NCBI RefSeq assembly: GCF_000969905.1
Contig: NZ_CP009520.1
Location: forward strand, 372,001-436,000
Direction: 5' to 3'
Length of the DNA: 64,000 nt
Source of the DNA: Methanosarcina vacuolata Z-761
GTDB taxonomy: Archaea > Halobacteriota > Methanosarcinia > Methanosarcinales > Methanosarcinaceae
Shown here: positions 63,803-64,000 of the stretch, in pieces
How the letters are laid out: each line of letters opens with the position of its first letter
How positions within the stretch are numbered: the first letter of the stretch is position 1
Notes under the pieces: model-generated
What the model was told of the DNA's origin: nothing
Database searches by the model: none
Seen by the model: only the letters and a program-made list of their open reading frames with translations
Position numbers and translations under genes: made by a program

Positions 63803-63875
63803 CCTGAAAGCTTTGAAAATCTTGAAAGCTTTGGAAACTTTGAAAATCTTGAAAGCTTTGAAAGCCTTGAAAGCC
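63803..63875. repeat. Degenerate 9/18-bp tandem repeat
   Basis: Repeated TTGAAAGCTTTGAAAATC-type phrases (units CTTGAAAGC / TTTGAAAAT / TTTGGAAAC) filling the space before the last gene. Confidence 0.75.
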
Positions 63876-63908
63876 CAAAATAGTATAAAACTCGAACGCA
63901 GGATCATT

Positions 63909-64000
63909 ATGTTTGACCTCATCATCCGAAATATAATGAACAGGAAGGTCAGGAGTGCACTAACAATCTGCGGGATTGCCCTCGGGATCTTTGCAGTTAT
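63909..64000 (+). CDS. MacB/FtsX-type ABC permease, N-terminal fragment (runs off window)
   Basis: From ATG 63909: MFDLIIRNIMNRKVRSALTI then CGIALGIFAV, open to the window end. The RNIMNRKVRSALTxxGIALG pattern matches the first cytoplasmic turn and membrane helix of MacB-like permeases, including the one at 39821. The rest of the gene lies outside. Confidence 0.75.
   Translation, partial: MFDLIIRNIMNRKVRSALTICGIALGIFAV

Overview
The window is archaeal and almost certainly from a Methanosarcina. The strongest evidence is a complete methanol:corrinoid methyltransferase operon (mtaC-mtaB at 31397-33569), next to two FilR1/Msr-type winged-helix regulators. Other support comes from DUF531, an archaeal-type UMP kinase, GlmM, beta-propeller/PKD surface proteins, a FlaI/TadA-type secretion ATPase with its membrane partner, a family-6 hypoxanthine-DNA glycosylase, and long AT-rich intergenic spaces full of dispersed and tandem repeats. 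The species cannot be decided from the window alone.

Layout. 1-4.2 kb: end of a radical SAM gene, glmM, a [4Fe-4S]-type larE and a GNAT acetyltransferase. 5-11 kb: two paralogous propeller+PKD surface-protein genes. The second is interrupted by a 1.8-kb insertion sequence, and removing the IS plus one 4-bp target copy restores the frame exactly. Around it lie a 159-bp MITE and other repeats. 11.4-15.5 kb: small Cys-rich ORF, DUF531, a candidate structured leader RNA, a 52-aa protein, a SufS-like cysteine desulfurase and a methyltransferase. 16-20 kb: type II/IV secretion ATPase and TadC-like membrane protein. 20.2 kb: a lone 3' half of tRNA-Thr, a possible integration scar. 21.5-25.4 kb: three peptidases of different clans (M43, M28, C1A) with no recognisable signal peptides. 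25.7-28.5 kb: a SWIM zinc-finger gene that appears frameshifted, a ferredoxin and a DNA glycosylase. 28.7-33.6 kb: the methanol methyltransferase locus with a long structured leader.

34.5-42.6 kb: glycosyltransferase, HAD phosphatase, MsrB, small membrane proteins, a DUF2807 lipoprotein, a MacB-like permease, a decayed GNAT gene and an acidic repeat protein. 42.7-46.4 kb: a RavA-like AAA+ ATPase and VWA partner. 46.8-49.6 kb: ThiF/MoeB-like E1, an HExxH protein with N-terminal peptide repeats, and a peroxiredoxin. 50.5-54 kb: a 1178-aa soluble PocR/PAS/GAF histidine kinase. 54.6-61.4 kb: a minus-strand redox operon (cupin, two flavin reductases, flavodoxin, ferredoxin-type aldo/keto reductase, CMD-family protein), an MBL hydrolase and a TetR regulator. 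Copies of one TGACT-type palindrome lie before the operon and before tetR, and a weaker one before the MBL gene, suggesting a local TetR regulon. 61.6-64 kb: pyrH, an exported C-anchored protein and the start of another MacB-like permease.

A recurring theme is short tandem repeats. In genes the units are multiples of 3 bp (12, 15, 21 bp). In spacers and at gene ends the units are other lengths (16, 19, 22, 23 bp).
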